This document shows, in pieces, positions 19,757-29,292 of a stretch of DNA of 64,000 nt. The stretch's first letter is position 1. Each line of letters begins with the position of its first letter. The notes beneath the pieces are model-generated. The model had not been told where the DNA came from and did no database searches. It was given only the letters and a program-made list of their open reading frames with translations. Both the position numbers and the translations under genes were made by a program. The DNA comes from Lachnospiraceae bacterium. Lineage in GTDB: Bacteria; Bacillota; Clostridia; Lachnospirales; Lachnospiraceae. The stretch is from assembly GCA_024699045.1 (NCBI GenBank), contig JAILQK010000155.1, positions 1-64,000 on the forward strand. The letters are read 5' to 3'.

Positions 19757-20419
19757 ATGGGCTTCTATGAGAATGAGGAGGATGCATTTCTCCCTTTAAG
19801 AGACGTTGTTTTCAAGCAGCTTAGGGAAGAGATCCTGTACGGCAAGCTTAAGCCGGGAGAGAGACTTATGGAAATAGCGCTTTCCGAAAGACTGGGGGTC
19901 AGCCGGACTCCGGTAAGGGAAGGCATAAGGCTTTTGGAAAAAGAAGGTCTTGTTGTGATGCTTCCGCGCAGAGGAGCCCATGTTGCGAGCATCACGGCCA
20001 AACAGCTCGAAGACGTTCTGGAAGCCAGACGAACACTTGAGACGTTTGCCGTAAATACCTGCTGCGCAAGGATAACAAAAAAGAGATTTGAAGAGCTTAA
20101 AGAAGCAAATAAAAACTTTGCGGAGGCAGTGGAGAGCCGGGATCTCAGGAAAATGGCGGATACCGATACCGAATTCCATAATGTGATCATAGATACGGCG
20201 GGAAACGAAAAAGTTAAGGAGCTTCTGATCAGTCTGAAGGAACAGATCTTTCGGTATAAATATGAATTTATGAAGGAAATGGATGATCCGACAATTCTGG
20301 TCAGAGAGCATGACCAGATAATAAAAGCTATCGGCGACAGCCGTTCCGATAAGGCGGTAGAGCTTTTAAGAATGCACATCGATTCTCAGGCTATAGCCAT
20401 TTACAGAAAACTGAAATGA
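19757..20419 (+). CDS. GntR family transcriptional regulator (FCD domain)
   Basis: LREEILYGKLKPGERLMEIALSERLGVSRTPVREGIRLLEKEGLV and FCD-type C-terminus. Confidence 0.92.
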   Translation: MGFYENEEDAFLPLRDVVFKQLREEILYGKLKPGERLMEIALSERLGVSRTPVREGIRLLEKEGLVVMLPRRGAHVASITAKQLEDVLEARRTLETFAVNTCCARITKKRFEELKEANKNFAEAVESRDLRKMADTDTEFHNVIIDTAGNEKVKELLISLKEQIFRYKYEFMKEMDDPTILVREHDQIIKAIGDSRSDKAVELLRMHIDSQAIAIYRKLK

Positions 20420-20787
20420 CAAAAGACTGCTGTTTGACGATAGAGACCCGGACCGCTCAAAGCGAAGCAGTTATCACAGAGACCAAAGCCCGATACTGCC
20501 GGAAAGGCGGGAGACATCATATATTGTTCGATATTGAGGGTGACAGATGTCGTATCGGGTTTGATGACAACAGTCTGCTTTATAAAAGGACGGGAGTCCT
20601 TTCATATGAACTCAGTCTGATCTCCGGAAAAACTACAGATGCGGAAATGAGTACTCCTTACGGACGCACCGGCATAACATGTACGACCCGTAAATATGAG
20701 ATTCGGACCGAGAGAGACGGGTTTATCATAGAAACAGATTATGATATAGCTGATGAAAGATATGAAATGAAGATACGATTAAGCTAA
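20416..20787 (+). CDS. DUF1934-like (YwiB-type) small beta-barrel protein
   Basis: ATGA overlap with the gntR gene; 'ETKARYCRKGGRHHILFD...GDRCRIGF' pattern. Confidence 0.55.
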   Translation: MTKDCCLTIETRTAQSEAVITETKARYCRKGGRHHILFDIEGDRCRIGFDDNSLLYKRTGVLSYELSLISGKTTDAEMSTPYGRTGITCTTRKYEIRTERDGFIIETDYDIADERYEMKIRLS

Positions 20788-20801
20788 CAGGAGGGAGAAA
20801 A

Positions 20802-21692
20802 GTGAGGATCAGAAAAGCTATTATACCGGCGGCGGGGCTCGGGACGAGATTTCTGCCGGCAACAAAGGCTCAGCCAAAGGAGATGCTTCCGATAGTCGAC
20901 AAGCCTACCATACAGTACATTATAGAAGAGGCGGTAGCCAGCGGTATTGAAGATATCGTTATCGTTAACGGAAGGAACAAAGGCTCCATAGAGGACCATT
21001 TTGACAGGTCTATAGAGCTTGAGATAGAGCTTGAGAAGAAGGAAAAAGAAGAAGAGCTCGAAATGGTAAAATCCATTCCGGAAATAGCGAACATTTATTT
21101 TATCAGGCAGAAAAAACCACTTGGATTGGGACATGCCGTGCTGTCAGCCCGCCGGTTCATAGGAGATGAGCCTTTTGCCGTATTATTGGGCGATGATGTT
21201 GTCGTATCCAAAAAACCGGCCCTGAAGCAGATGATAGAAGCATATAACGAGTATAACAACAGTATCATAGGGGTACAGACCGTGCCTCACGAGGTTACCT
21301 ATCAGTACGGTATAGTAAACGGAAAAGCTGTTGATGACAGGGTTTACAAGGTAAAAGATCTGGTGGAGAAACCTCCGATAGATAAAGCCCCCTCTGATGT
21401 GGCGATCCTGGGCAGATATATCCTGACACCGAATGTGTTCAATTATCTCGAGAATCAGGAAAGAGGCGCGGGAGGCGAGATACAGCTTACAGATGCGCTT
21501 AAACGCCTGGCAAAAGATGAAGCAGTTTATGCCTATGATTTTAAGGGGCACAGATACGATTGCGGATCAAAGGTAGGTTTCTTACAGGCAAATATAGAGT
21601 TTGGACTGCGCAGACCCGAACTGAAGAAGGATTTGGAAGCCTACATTAAAAGTCTGGCTCAGAACATAGAAAAAGCCATAGATTTTGATTAA
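20802..21692 (+). CDS. galU: UTP--glucose-1-phosphate uridylyltransferase
   Basis: KAIIPAAGLGTRFLPATKAQPKEMLPIVDKPTIQYIIEEAVASGI; GTG start after GGAGGG. Confidence 0.96.
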   Translation: MRIRKAIIPAAGLGTRFLPATKAQPKEMLPIVDKPTIQYIIEEAVASGIEDIVIVNGRNKGSIEDHFDRSIELEIELEKKEKEEELEMVKSIPEIANIYFIRQKKPLGLGHAVLSARRFIGDEPFAVLLGDDVVVSKKPALKQMIEAYNEYNNSIIGVQTVPHEVTYQYGIVNGKAVDDRVYKVKDLVEKPPIDKAPSDVAILGRYILTPNVFNYLENQERGAGGEIQLTDALKRLAKDEAVYAYDFKGHRYDCGSKVGFLQANIEFGLRRPELKKDLEAYIKSLAQNIEKAIDFD

Positions 21693-21702
21693 GGAGAATA
21701 GC

Positions 21703-22188
21703 ATGAGTACGGGATGGATAGTCACTATAGTTCTGTTTGTTATACTGGTCGGTCTGGCGATCGCGTTGTATTTCTTCGGAAAGAGAGCACAAAAAAAACA
21801 GGAAGAGCAGCAGGAGCAGATCGAGGCATCGGCACAGGTAGTCCAAATGCTCATAATAGACAAAAAGAAGATGCGGCTGAACGAGGCGGGACTGCCCGAT
21901 GCGGTGATACAACAGACTCCGAAGCTCATGAGACGTTCAAAGGTGCCTGTTGTAAAAGCAAAAGTCGGGCCTCAGGTCATGAGTTTCATTGCCGACGCAG
22001 CGATATTTGATGAGATCCCGGTAAAGAAAGAGGTTAAGGCTACGGTGAGCGGGATATACATCTCAAAAGTAAAAGGGGTAAGAGGCTCTCTCAACAAAGG
22101 GGCCGAGCCTGTCAAGAAAAGCCGTTTCCAGCAGTTTAAGGAAAATCTGCAGGAAAAAGCGGGAGCAACCCCCACTAAAAAGAAGTAA
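21703..22188 (+). CDS. Hypothetical protein with one N-terminal TM helix
   Basis: AAGGAG RBS; TM 'IVTIVLFVILVGLAIALYFF' then basic/coiled region. Confidence 0.65.
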   Translation: MSTGWIVTIVLFVILVGLAIALYFFGKRAQKKQEEQQEQIEASAQVVQMLIIDKKKMRLNEAGLPDAVIQQTPKLMRRSKVPVVKAKVGPQVMSFIADAAIFDEIPVKKEVKATVSGIYISKVKGVRGSLNKGAEPVKKSRFQQFKENLQEKAGATPTKKK

Positions 22189-22242
22189 ACCGGCACATGA
22201 CCGGACCGATGACACGAATACTGATAAAGGACGGGAAATAAA

Positions 22243-23679
22243 ATGGCAGATAAGAAAAAAGTCGAGCAGATCACTTCAATGGATGAGGATTTTGCCAGAT
22301 GGTATACAGATGTGGTAAAAAAGGCCGAGCTTATGGATTATTCCAGCGTAAAAGGATGCATGATATTCCTTCCGGCGGGATATGCCCTTTGGGAGAATAT
22401 TCAGAACCTGCTGGACAGAAGATTTAAGGAGACAGGCGTCGAAAACGTTTATATGCCGATGTTTATTCCCGAGAGTCTGCTGCAGAAGGAAAAAGACCAT
22501 GTAGAGGGCTTTGCACCGGAAGTTGCATGGGTCACCGAAGGCGGAGGAGAGAAGCTGGAGGAACGCATGTGTGTAAGGCCGACTTCAGAGACATTATTTT
22601 GCGATCTTTATAAGGATATCGTGCATTCATACAGAGATCTTCCCAAGGTATTTAATCAGTGGTGCTCCGTCGTAAGGTGGGAGAAGACGACAAGACCGTT
22701 TCTAAGATCCAGAGAATTCCTGTGGCAGGAGGGGCATACGGTACATGAGACCGCGGAGGAGGCGGAAGCGCGGACGTTGCAGATGCTTAATGTTTACGCG
22801 GACTTTTTGAGGGAAGATCTAGCCATCCCGACCATAAAAGGCCAGAAAACGGAAAAGGAACGATTTGCAGGAGCGGTCAGCACATATACGATAGAAGCAA
22901 TGATGCATGACGGAAAAGCCCTTCAGAGCGGGACATCGCATAATTTCGGGGACGGCTTCGCAAAGGCTTATGGGATCGAGTATACCGGCAGGGATAATTC
23001 ACAGCATAATCCTTTTCAGACTTCGTGGGGACTTTCCACCAGGCTGATAGGTGCGCTGATAATGGTTCACGGAGATAATGACGGTCTGGTGCTCCCGCCC
23101 AGGATAGCTCCGACCCAGGTAGTTATCATTCCCATACAGCAGCAAAAAGACGGTGTTCTGGATATGTGCCGTAAGGTTGCAAAGGAAAAACTGGAGGGAC
23201 TCAGGGTAAAGATCGATGATACCGAGAGATCTCCCGGGTTTAAGTTTGCCGAACAGGAAATGAGAGGTTTTCCGGTCCGCATAGAGATAGGCCCGAGGGA
23301 TATCGAAAACGGTGAATGTGTAGTGGCACGCCGCGATACCGGTGAAAAGATGACGGTAAAGCTGGATGAGCTGACAGCCTGTGTGCCGAAGCTTTTGGAT
23401 AATATACAAAAGGACATGTATGAGAGGGCGAAAGAACATCTTGAGAACTCCATATATGATGCCGTTGATTATGAGGAATTTAAGAAACTCATAGATGAAA
23501 AGCCGGGATTTGTAAGAGCTATGTGGTGCGGAGAGCAGGAATGTGAGGATATGATAAAGGCGGATACTACCGCAACATCCAGATGCATGCCTTTTGAAAA
23601 CAACTCGCCGATATCGGATAAATGTGTATGCTGCGGAAAACCGGCCAAAAAGCTTGTGATATGGGGGAAAGCATACTGA
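22243..23679 (+). CDS. proS: Prolyl-tRNA synthetase, short archaeal/eukaryote-like type
   Basis: 478 aa; '[35 protein letters not shown]', '[17 protein letters not shown]', C-terminal [18 protein letters not shown]. Confidence 0.95.
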   Translation: MADKKKVEQITSMDEDFARWYTDVVKKAELMDYSSVKGCMIFLPAGYALWENIQNLLDRRFKETGVENVYMPMFIPESLLQKEKDHVEGFAPEVAWVTEGGGEKLEERMCVRPTSETLFCDLYKDIVHSYRDLPKVFNQWCSVVRWEKTTRPFLRSREFLWQEGHTVHETAEEAEARTLQMLNVYADFLREDLAIPTIKGQKTEKERFAGAVSTYTIEAMMHDGKALQSGTSHNFGDGFAKAYGIEYTGRDNSQHNPFQTSWGLSTRLIGALIMVHGDNDGLVLPPRIAPTQVVIIPIQQQKDGVLDMCRKVAKEKLEGLRVKIDDTERSPGFKFAEQEMRGFPVRIEIGPRDIENGECVVARRDTGEKMTVKLDELTACVPKLLDNIQKDMYERAKEHLENSIYDAVDYEEFKKLIDEKPGFVRAMWCGEQECEDMIKADTTATSRCMPFENNSPISDKCVCCGKPAKKLVIWGKAY

Positions 23680-23692
23680 TCAATAAGGAACG

Positions 23693-25075
23693 ATGCGCGA
23701 CAAGCGGGAATATATGGAGTTTAGACTTCCGGAAAATGTAAGATATATAATCCGTACTTTACAGGACGCAGGCTTTGACGCATATGCAGTCGGAGGCTGC
23801 GTTCGTGATGTTCTGCTTGGAAGAAAGCCTGCAGACTGGGATCTGACCACCAACGCGGATCCGCAGGAGGTCAAAAAGCTTTTTCGCCGGACCATAGACA
23901 CCGGGATAAAGCACGGTACGGTAACGGTAATGCTTAATGATGAGGATCACAATTATAAGGGATATGAGGTCACAACGTATCGGATAGACGGGGAATACGA
24001 GGATTCAAGACATCCGAAGGAAGTCATCTTTACGAAGGATCTTGGTCAGGATCTGGAACGACGTGACTTTACGATAAACGCCATGGCATATAATGAACAG
24101 GCCGGACTCGTTGATGGATTTGACGGAAAGAACGATCTTAAGCAGCACATTGTCCGGGCGGTGGGAGATCCCTATGAAAGATTCGAGGAGGATGCGCTCA
24201 GGATACTGAGAGCATACAGGTTCGCGGCTCAACTGGGCTTTTGTATAGAACGGGAAACAGAGGCGGCGGCCGTGAAGCTTAAGGGCAGCCTCAGAAAGAT
24301 CTCGGCGGAACGGATTCAGGCAGAATTGACCAAACTCATATGTTCACCTCATCCCGATGTATTGTTCGATATGTATAAGGCGGGTATCACCGGGGTTATC
24401 CTTCCTGAGTTTGACCGGTGTATGAAAATGGATCAGAAAAACCGCCATCATATTTATAATGTTGGTGAGCATACGATAAGAGCCATGATGGTCAACGCAG
24501 AGTATTCGGAGGTTGAGTTTGATCCCGATACCTTGAGGTATATACGATATGCACTCCTTTTTCATGATTTCGGAAAACCGGATGCAATGACCGAGGACGG
24601 GAACGGAGCAAGACATTTTAAGGGACATGCACAGATCTCGGAACGGATAGCAACAGAGATAATGAAGAGACTGAAGCTTGATAACGATACCATAAACACG
24701 GTGTCTGCCCTTGTGAAGTGGCATGACTACCGTCCCAATCCGACGGAAGCGAATGTGAGAAAAGCCATGAACCGGACCGGGACAGATATTTTCAGGCTTT
24801 TGTTCCCGGTAAGGGTGGCGGATACACTTGCCCAGTCGATGTATAAACGGGAAGAAAAGCTCTCTTATGAGAGGGAGCTGATGAGGATCTACATCAAAAT
24901 ATTACAGGATAAAGATCCGATCACAGTAAAAGATCTGGCGATAACCGGTAAGGATCTGATAGAACACGGGTATGAACCCGGACCGGATATCGGAAGGAAA
25001 CTGCAGGAGCTGTTGGAAGAGGTTTTGGAAGATCCGAAATGCAACACAAGAGAAATACTCTTATCCAGAATATGA
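23693..25075 (+). CDS. cca: CCA tRNA nucleotidyltransferase with HD domain
   Basis: AVGGCVRDVLLGRKPADWDLTTNADP, RRDFTINAMAYNE, ALLFHDFGKPDA. Confidence 0.95.
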   Translation: MRDKREYMEFRLPENVRYIIRTLQDAGFDAYAVGGCVRDVLLGRKPADWDLTTNADPQEVKKLFRRTIDTGIKHGTVTVMLNDEDHNYKGYEVTTYRIDGEYEDSRHPKEVIFTKDLGQDLERRDFTINAMAYNEQAGLVDGFDGKNDLKQHIVRAVGDPYERFEEDALRILRAYRFAAQLGFCIERETEAAAVKLKGSLRKISAERIQAELTKLICSPHPDVLFDMYKAGITGVILPEFDRCMKMDQKNRHHIYNVGEHTIRAMMVNAEYSEVEFDPDTLRYIRYALLFHDFGKPDAMTEDGNGARHFKGHAQISERIATEIMKRLKLDNDTINTVSALVKWHDYRPNPTEANVRKAMNRTGTDIFRLLFPVRVADTLAQSMYKREEKLSYERELMRIYIKILQDKDPITVKDLAITGKDLIEHGYEPGPDIGRKLQELLEEVLEDPKCNTREILLSRI

Positions 25076-26550
25076 TCATATATAAACTGGCTGTGATCAC
25101 GGTATTATCCGCGGGTCTTCTGATATCCTGCGGAAAGACTGAGCCTGCACCCGTGCCGGATACGGTTTCCGATGCCGTTATACAGGAAAAGCTTGAATCG
25201 GCGGAGCTTGAGGCGCATGATACTGCGATCTTCATGGATTATGAAGCCAAGCATGGGGAAGTAAAGCTTATGTCAGCGGATAATGGGCGGACGTATACAG
25301 TCGCGATCGATAATCTTACCGAATTTAAGGATAATTACGGGAAGGTTTCAGTCCCCGAGCTTTTTGAAATGGGAATGATCGTGGAAGTGGATGTCTCGGT
25401 ACATTCAAAGACCCTTAAATCCATGCAGCAGGCGCCGGATGCCTTTGTAAGACGTGATGTGGAAGATTTTGAGATCAACCGGAACAGAGGCGTGTTCAGT
25501 CTGGATGACGGTACAAATCTCCGCATAACGGAGAACACATTGGTGATAAAGGGTGATAAAACCGTAAAAATGACCGACATATCCGAAAGCGATATCCTTT
25601 TACTGCGGGGGATAGATCATGATCTGTACAGCATAAAGATCACATCGGGATACGGACATTTAAGGGTAAAGGGCGCTCAGTATTTTGAAGGAGGCTGGAT
25701 ACAGATAGCCGGCATGTTCAGGCCGGTATCCGATGATCTGCTGATAGATGTCCCGGAGGGAGAGTATGATCTGGTCGTCTCCTATAAAGGACAGGGCGGC
25801 ACGAAGCATGTAGTCATAACACGGGGAAAAGAAACCAAGGTGGATGTGTCGGATCTGAAGGGAGATCTGATCAAGACGGGAGAACTCGTGTTTACCATAA
25901 GACCTCCGGAGGCTGATCCAACGGTAAAGATCGATGGGGAGAAAGTGAACCATCTTAAGCCCGTGGAACTGGAATACGGGGTATATCTTCTTGAAGTAAC
26001 GGCAGAAGGCTATACAGCGATAAAGGAGCGGGTCGCGGTCGGATCTGAGGCGGCGAATATCGATATAGAGCTTTTGAAGGATGAGAATGACAGCGGTGAG
26101 GTTTCCCAGAATAAGACATCAAAGACTGCTTCCAAACCTCCGGCATCCGCAAATGAGCTTCCATCGACTCTCAGCAGTACAACAGGGGTTTCCGCAAACG
26201 GAACAAATACTGCCGGGAGCAGGTCAAGCAGGTCTTCATCAACAGGAAGCACCTCAAACCGGAGTACGTCATCCTCGGCGAGCTCGTCTGCATCCAGCTC
26301 TTCCGCCGGGGTGGGAACGGATTCCTCGATCCAGCAGGGGAGCCGTATATACATCGATGCACCGGCGACCGCTGAGGTGTATTTTGACGGAATATATAAA
26401 GGGATAGTACCGTGTTCCTTCCCGAAAGAAAGCGGAACACATGTAATAACTCTCAGGAAAGACGGATACGAGACCAGAACCTTTACGGTTACGGTCGACA
26501 ACAGTACACAAAATGATACGTACTCTTTTTCGGCTTTGCAGGAGCAGTGA
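25072..26550 (+). CDS. Lipoprotein with PEGA domains and Ser-rich linker (ORF extends upstream to 25039)
   Basis: Lipobox 'VLSAGLLISCGK'; PEGA-like 'PTVKIDGEKVNHLKPVELEYGVYLLEVTAEGY' and 'ATAEVYFDGIYKGIVPCSFPKESGTHVITLRKDGYETRTF'. Confidence 0.8.
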   Translation: MIIYKLAVITVLSAGLLISCGKTEPAPVPDTVSDAVIQEKLESAELEAHDTAIFMDYEAKHGEVKLMSADNGRTYTVAIDNLTEFKDNYGKVSVPELFEMGMIVEVDVSVHSKTLKSMQQAPDAFVRRDVEDFEINRNRGVFSLDDGTNLRITENTLVIKGDKTVKMTDISESDILLLRGIDHDLYSIKITSGYGHLRVKGAQYFEGGWIQIAGMFRPVSDDLLIDVPEGEYDLVVSYKGQGGTKHVVITRGKETKVDVSDLKGDLIKTGELVFTIRPPEADPTVKIDGEKVNHLKPVELEYGVYLLEVTAEGYTAIKERVAVGSEAANIDIELLKDENDSGEVSQNKTSKTASKPPASANELPSTLSSTTGVSANGTNTAGSRSSRSSSTGSTSNRSTSSSASSSASSSSAGVGTDSSIQQGSRIYIDAPATAEVYFDGIYKGIVPCSFPKESGTHVITLRKDGYETRTFTVTVDNSTQNDTYSFSALQEQ

Positions 26551-26593
26551 AAACACAGGAAGAAAACAAGGGGTAAACAGGGAGAAGAGCAAA

Positions 26594-28288
26594 ATGGGAT
26601 ATATGGAAGAATACAACAGATGGTTATCGGAGCTTGACGGATCAGATCCGTTATATAAGGAGCTTGTCCGGATAGAAGGAGACGAAGATGAGATAAAGGA
26701 TCGGTTTTACAAGGAGCTCAGTTTCGGAACGGCAGGACTCAGGGGAAAGATCGGCGCAGGAACAAATCGCATGAACCGTTTTACGGTCAGCCGCGCATCA
26801 CAGGGGATCGCGGATCTCATAAAGGAGGAGGGGGAGGAAGCCTGCGATAAGGGTGTGGTCATTGCGCATGATCCCAGGCATTTTTCCAAAGAGTTTTCCG
26901 TGCTGACGGCCTGTATATTCGCGGGAAACGGGATCAAGGCGTTTATATTTGATGACCTCAGACCCACACCGCAGCTTGCCTATGTCATCAGACAGCTGCA
27001 TGCCGTTTCGGGAATAAATATAACGGCATCCCATAATCCGAAAGAATATAACGGGTATAAAGCTTATTGGTCGGACGGTTGTCAGGTAGGATCGGATATC
27101 GCTGACAGGATGACCGAAAAGATCCGGAAAGTGGACATGTTTGGGGGAGTGACCGTCGCGGATTTTGACCGGGCGGTAAAGGACGGGCTTATAGAGGTCC
27201 TGTCCCCGGAATGGGATAAAAAATATCTGGAAGAGATCGGTTCACTGTCAATACATAAGGGCGAGGAGCTTGATCTGACCATTCCCATAGTGTATACCCC
27301 GCTTAACGGCGCCGGACACGTTCCGTTCATGAAAATGCTTTCCAATGCCGGGTTTGTAAACAGATATGAAGTTAAGGAGCAGTCTGAACCCGATCCGGAT
27401 TTTACTACAGTGGGATATCCCAACCCGGAAGATCCAAAAGCATTCGCTCTGGCAGAAAAGCTTGCGGAAAAGACGGGGGCCGAGCTTATCATGGCTACGG
27501 ATCCCGATTCCGACAGGTTTGCCATAGAGATAAAAAGACCGGATGGGACCTATCTTCCGCTGAACGGAAACCAAACCGGATATATCCTTGTTAATTATAT
27601 TCTGGAGGGCAGAAAGACCGCCGGGAAGCTCCCTTCGAACGGGGCTATGGTAAAATCCATCGTAACAGGCAATTTGAGCACGTTGATAGCGGAGAGTTAT
27701 GGGATAAAGATGTTCGAGTCACTTACCGGATTCAAGAACATCTGCGGAAGGATACCGTTGCTTGAAAAAAGCGGCCTTGTATATCTGTTCGGATACGAAG
27801 AGTCCGTGGGATATGCAGCATCCGTAAATATCCGTGACAAGGACGGGATCTCCGCAGGAATGCTTATAGCGGAAGCGGCGGCGTACTATAAAAAACAGGG
27901 CAAGACCCTGCTTGATGTATTAACCGAAATATATGAAAAATACGGGTATTTCGCGGAGGATGAACCCAATATAGTGCTTGACGGAATAGAGGGGGCAGCG
28001 CGCATCGGACGCATGATGGCGTTTACAAGAGCGGAGATTCCCGAAACGGTCGGAGGGATCAGGGTAGTAAGCGTAATAGATTACAAAGACGGATATGAAG
28101 ATATCCCGCCTTCAGATGTTTTGAGGTTTTTCCTTGAGGATGGCTCCTGGTATGCGGTAAGGCCTTCCGGGACAGAGCCAAAGATCAAATTTTATTTTTA
28201 TTCCAGAGATAAGTCACGGGAAGCGGCGCTTGAAAAAAATAAAAGGATCCGGGATGAAGTATTTACCCGGATCCGGTCGGTCGTTTGA
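26594..28288 (+). CDS. pgcA: Phospho-sugar mutase (phosphoglucomutase)
   Basis: FGTAGLRGKIGAGTNRMN, NITASHNPKEYNGYKAYW, ATDPDSDRFAI, GYEESVGYAA, RPSGTEPKIKFYF; RBS GGGAGAAG before the ATG at 26594. Confidence 0.94.
   Translation: MGYMEEYNRWLSELDGSDPLYKELVRIEGDEDEIKDRFYKELSFGTAGLRGKIGAGTNRMNRFTVSRASQGIADLIKEEGEEACDKGVVIAHDPRHFSKEFSVLTACIFAGNGIKAFIFDDLRPTPQLAYVIRQLHAVSGINITASHNPKEYNGYKAYWSDGCQVGSDIADRMTEKIRKVDMFGGVTVADFDRAVKDGLIEVLSPEWDKKYLEEIGSLSIHKGEELDLTIPIVYTPLNGAGHVPFMKMLSNAGFVNRYEVKEQSEPDPDFTTVGYPNPEDPKAFALAEKLAEKTGAELIMATDPDSDRFAIEIKRPDGTYLPLNGNQTGYILVNYILEGRKTAGKLPSNGAMVKSIVTGNLSTLIAESYGIKMFESLTGFKNICGRIPLLEKSGLVYLFGYEESVGYAASVNIRDKDGISAGMLIAEAAAYYKKQGKTLLDVLTEIYEKYGYFAEDEPNIVLDGIEGAARIGRMMAFTRAEIPETVGGIRVVSVIDYKDGYEDIPPSDVLRFFLEDGSWYAVRPSGTEPKIKFYFYSRDKSREAALEKNKRIRDEVFTRIRSVV
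28245..28274. repeat. Perfect 9-bp inverted repeat at 3' end of pgcA
   Basis: GGATCCGGG-12 nt-CCCGGATCC. Confidence 0.7.
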
Positions 28289-28302
28289 TCAAACAGGGAT
28301 TT

Positions 28303-29061
28303 CTATAATTGAAAGTCCAATCCCACGGGGCAGTGATCGGAGCCGTAGACATCGGTCAGGATATCAGTGCTTTTGATCGCATCCCGCATACGTTCCGAAA
28401 CGATAAAATAATCTATCCGCCATCCGGCATTGTTCTGGCGGGCATGGAATCTGTATGACCACCAGGAATATACTCCGGTTTCATCCGGATGGAGATATCT
28501 GTAGGAATCGGTGAAGCCTGATCTGAGCAATACCGACATTTTATCGCGTTCCTCGTCGGTGAATCCGGCATTGTGGTGGTTGGAAGAAGGATTTTTCAGG
28601 TCGATCTCCTCATGAGCAACATTCAGATCTCCGCAATAGATAACAGGTTTCTTTTGGTCAAGCCGCATCAGGTATTCCCGCATCGCGTCTTCCCATTCCA
28701 TGCGGTAAGAAAGACGCGAGAGATCCTGTTTGGAATTCGGGGTATAGCAGACAACGAAGAAGTGATCCTCATATTCTGCTGTGATCATACGACCCTCGTG
28801 GTCGTGTTCTTCTATTCCCAGTCCGAAGGTCACGGATAAAGGTTCCTCTTTTGTAAAGAGTGCCGTACCGGAGTAGCCTTTTTTCTCTGCGTAATTCCAA
28901 TACATATGATAACCGGGAAGGTCAAAATCCTTAAGCTGTCCTTCTGATAGCTTGATCTCCTGAAGACCGATGGCATCAGCGTCCGATCGGATCGCGAAAT
29001 CGGAAAAACCTTTTTCTATGCAGGCTCTAAGGCCGTTTACGTTCCAGGATATATATTTCAT
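28303..29061 (-). CDS. xth: Exodeoxyribonuclease III / AP endonuclease
   Basis: MKYISWNVNGLRA, LQEIKLSE, YCGDLNVAHEEIDLKNP, GWRIDYFIVSE, SDHCPVGLDF. Confidence 0.95.
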   Translation of the reverse strand: MKYISWNVNGLRACIEKGFSDFAIRSDADAIGLQEIKLSEGQLKDFDLPGYHMYWNYAEKKGYSGTALFTKEEPLSVTFGLGIEEHDHEGRMITAEYEDHFFVVCYTPNSKQDLSRLSYRMEWEDAMREYLMRLDQKKPVIYCGDLNVAHEEIDLKNPSSNHHNAGFTDEERDKMSVLLRSGFTDSYRYLHPDETGVYSWWSYRFHARQNNAGWRIDYFIVSERMRDAIKSTDILTDVYGSDHCPVGLDFQL

Positions 29062-29082
29062 TTTTTCACCATGCGTTTTGGA

Positions 29083-29292
29083 TCAGGAGATCGCCGTTAC
29101 TTCGTAGTCTTTTGCCTCGACTGCGGATCTGAGCATGTCGTCGGGAACATCTTTGCTCAATTCGACCACTGCTGTACCGTCCTTATGTGAAACAGTGGCA
29201 GAAGAAACACCGTCAAGTCCCTCAAGGGCTTTTTTTACATTCATCTCACAGTGCTCGCACATCATCCCGTTTATACTTATGGTTTTATTCAT
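29083..29292 (-). CDS. Possible nested in-frame ORF: stand-alone CopZ-like chaperone (69 aa)
   Basis: Minus strand reads AAGGAGG-AAACC-ATG-AATAAAACC; ATG first base at 29292; product MNKTISINGMMCEHCE...VTAIS is one complete HMA domain. Confidence 0.6.
   Translation of the reverse strand: MNKTISINGMMCEHCEMNVKKALEGLDGVSSATVSHKDGTAVVELSKDVPDDMLRSAVEAKDYEVTAIS

Noticed and set aside
26010-26501. 163-aa minus-strand ORF
   Set aside because: Shadow of the Ser-rich linker and PEGA region of the lipoprotein gene.
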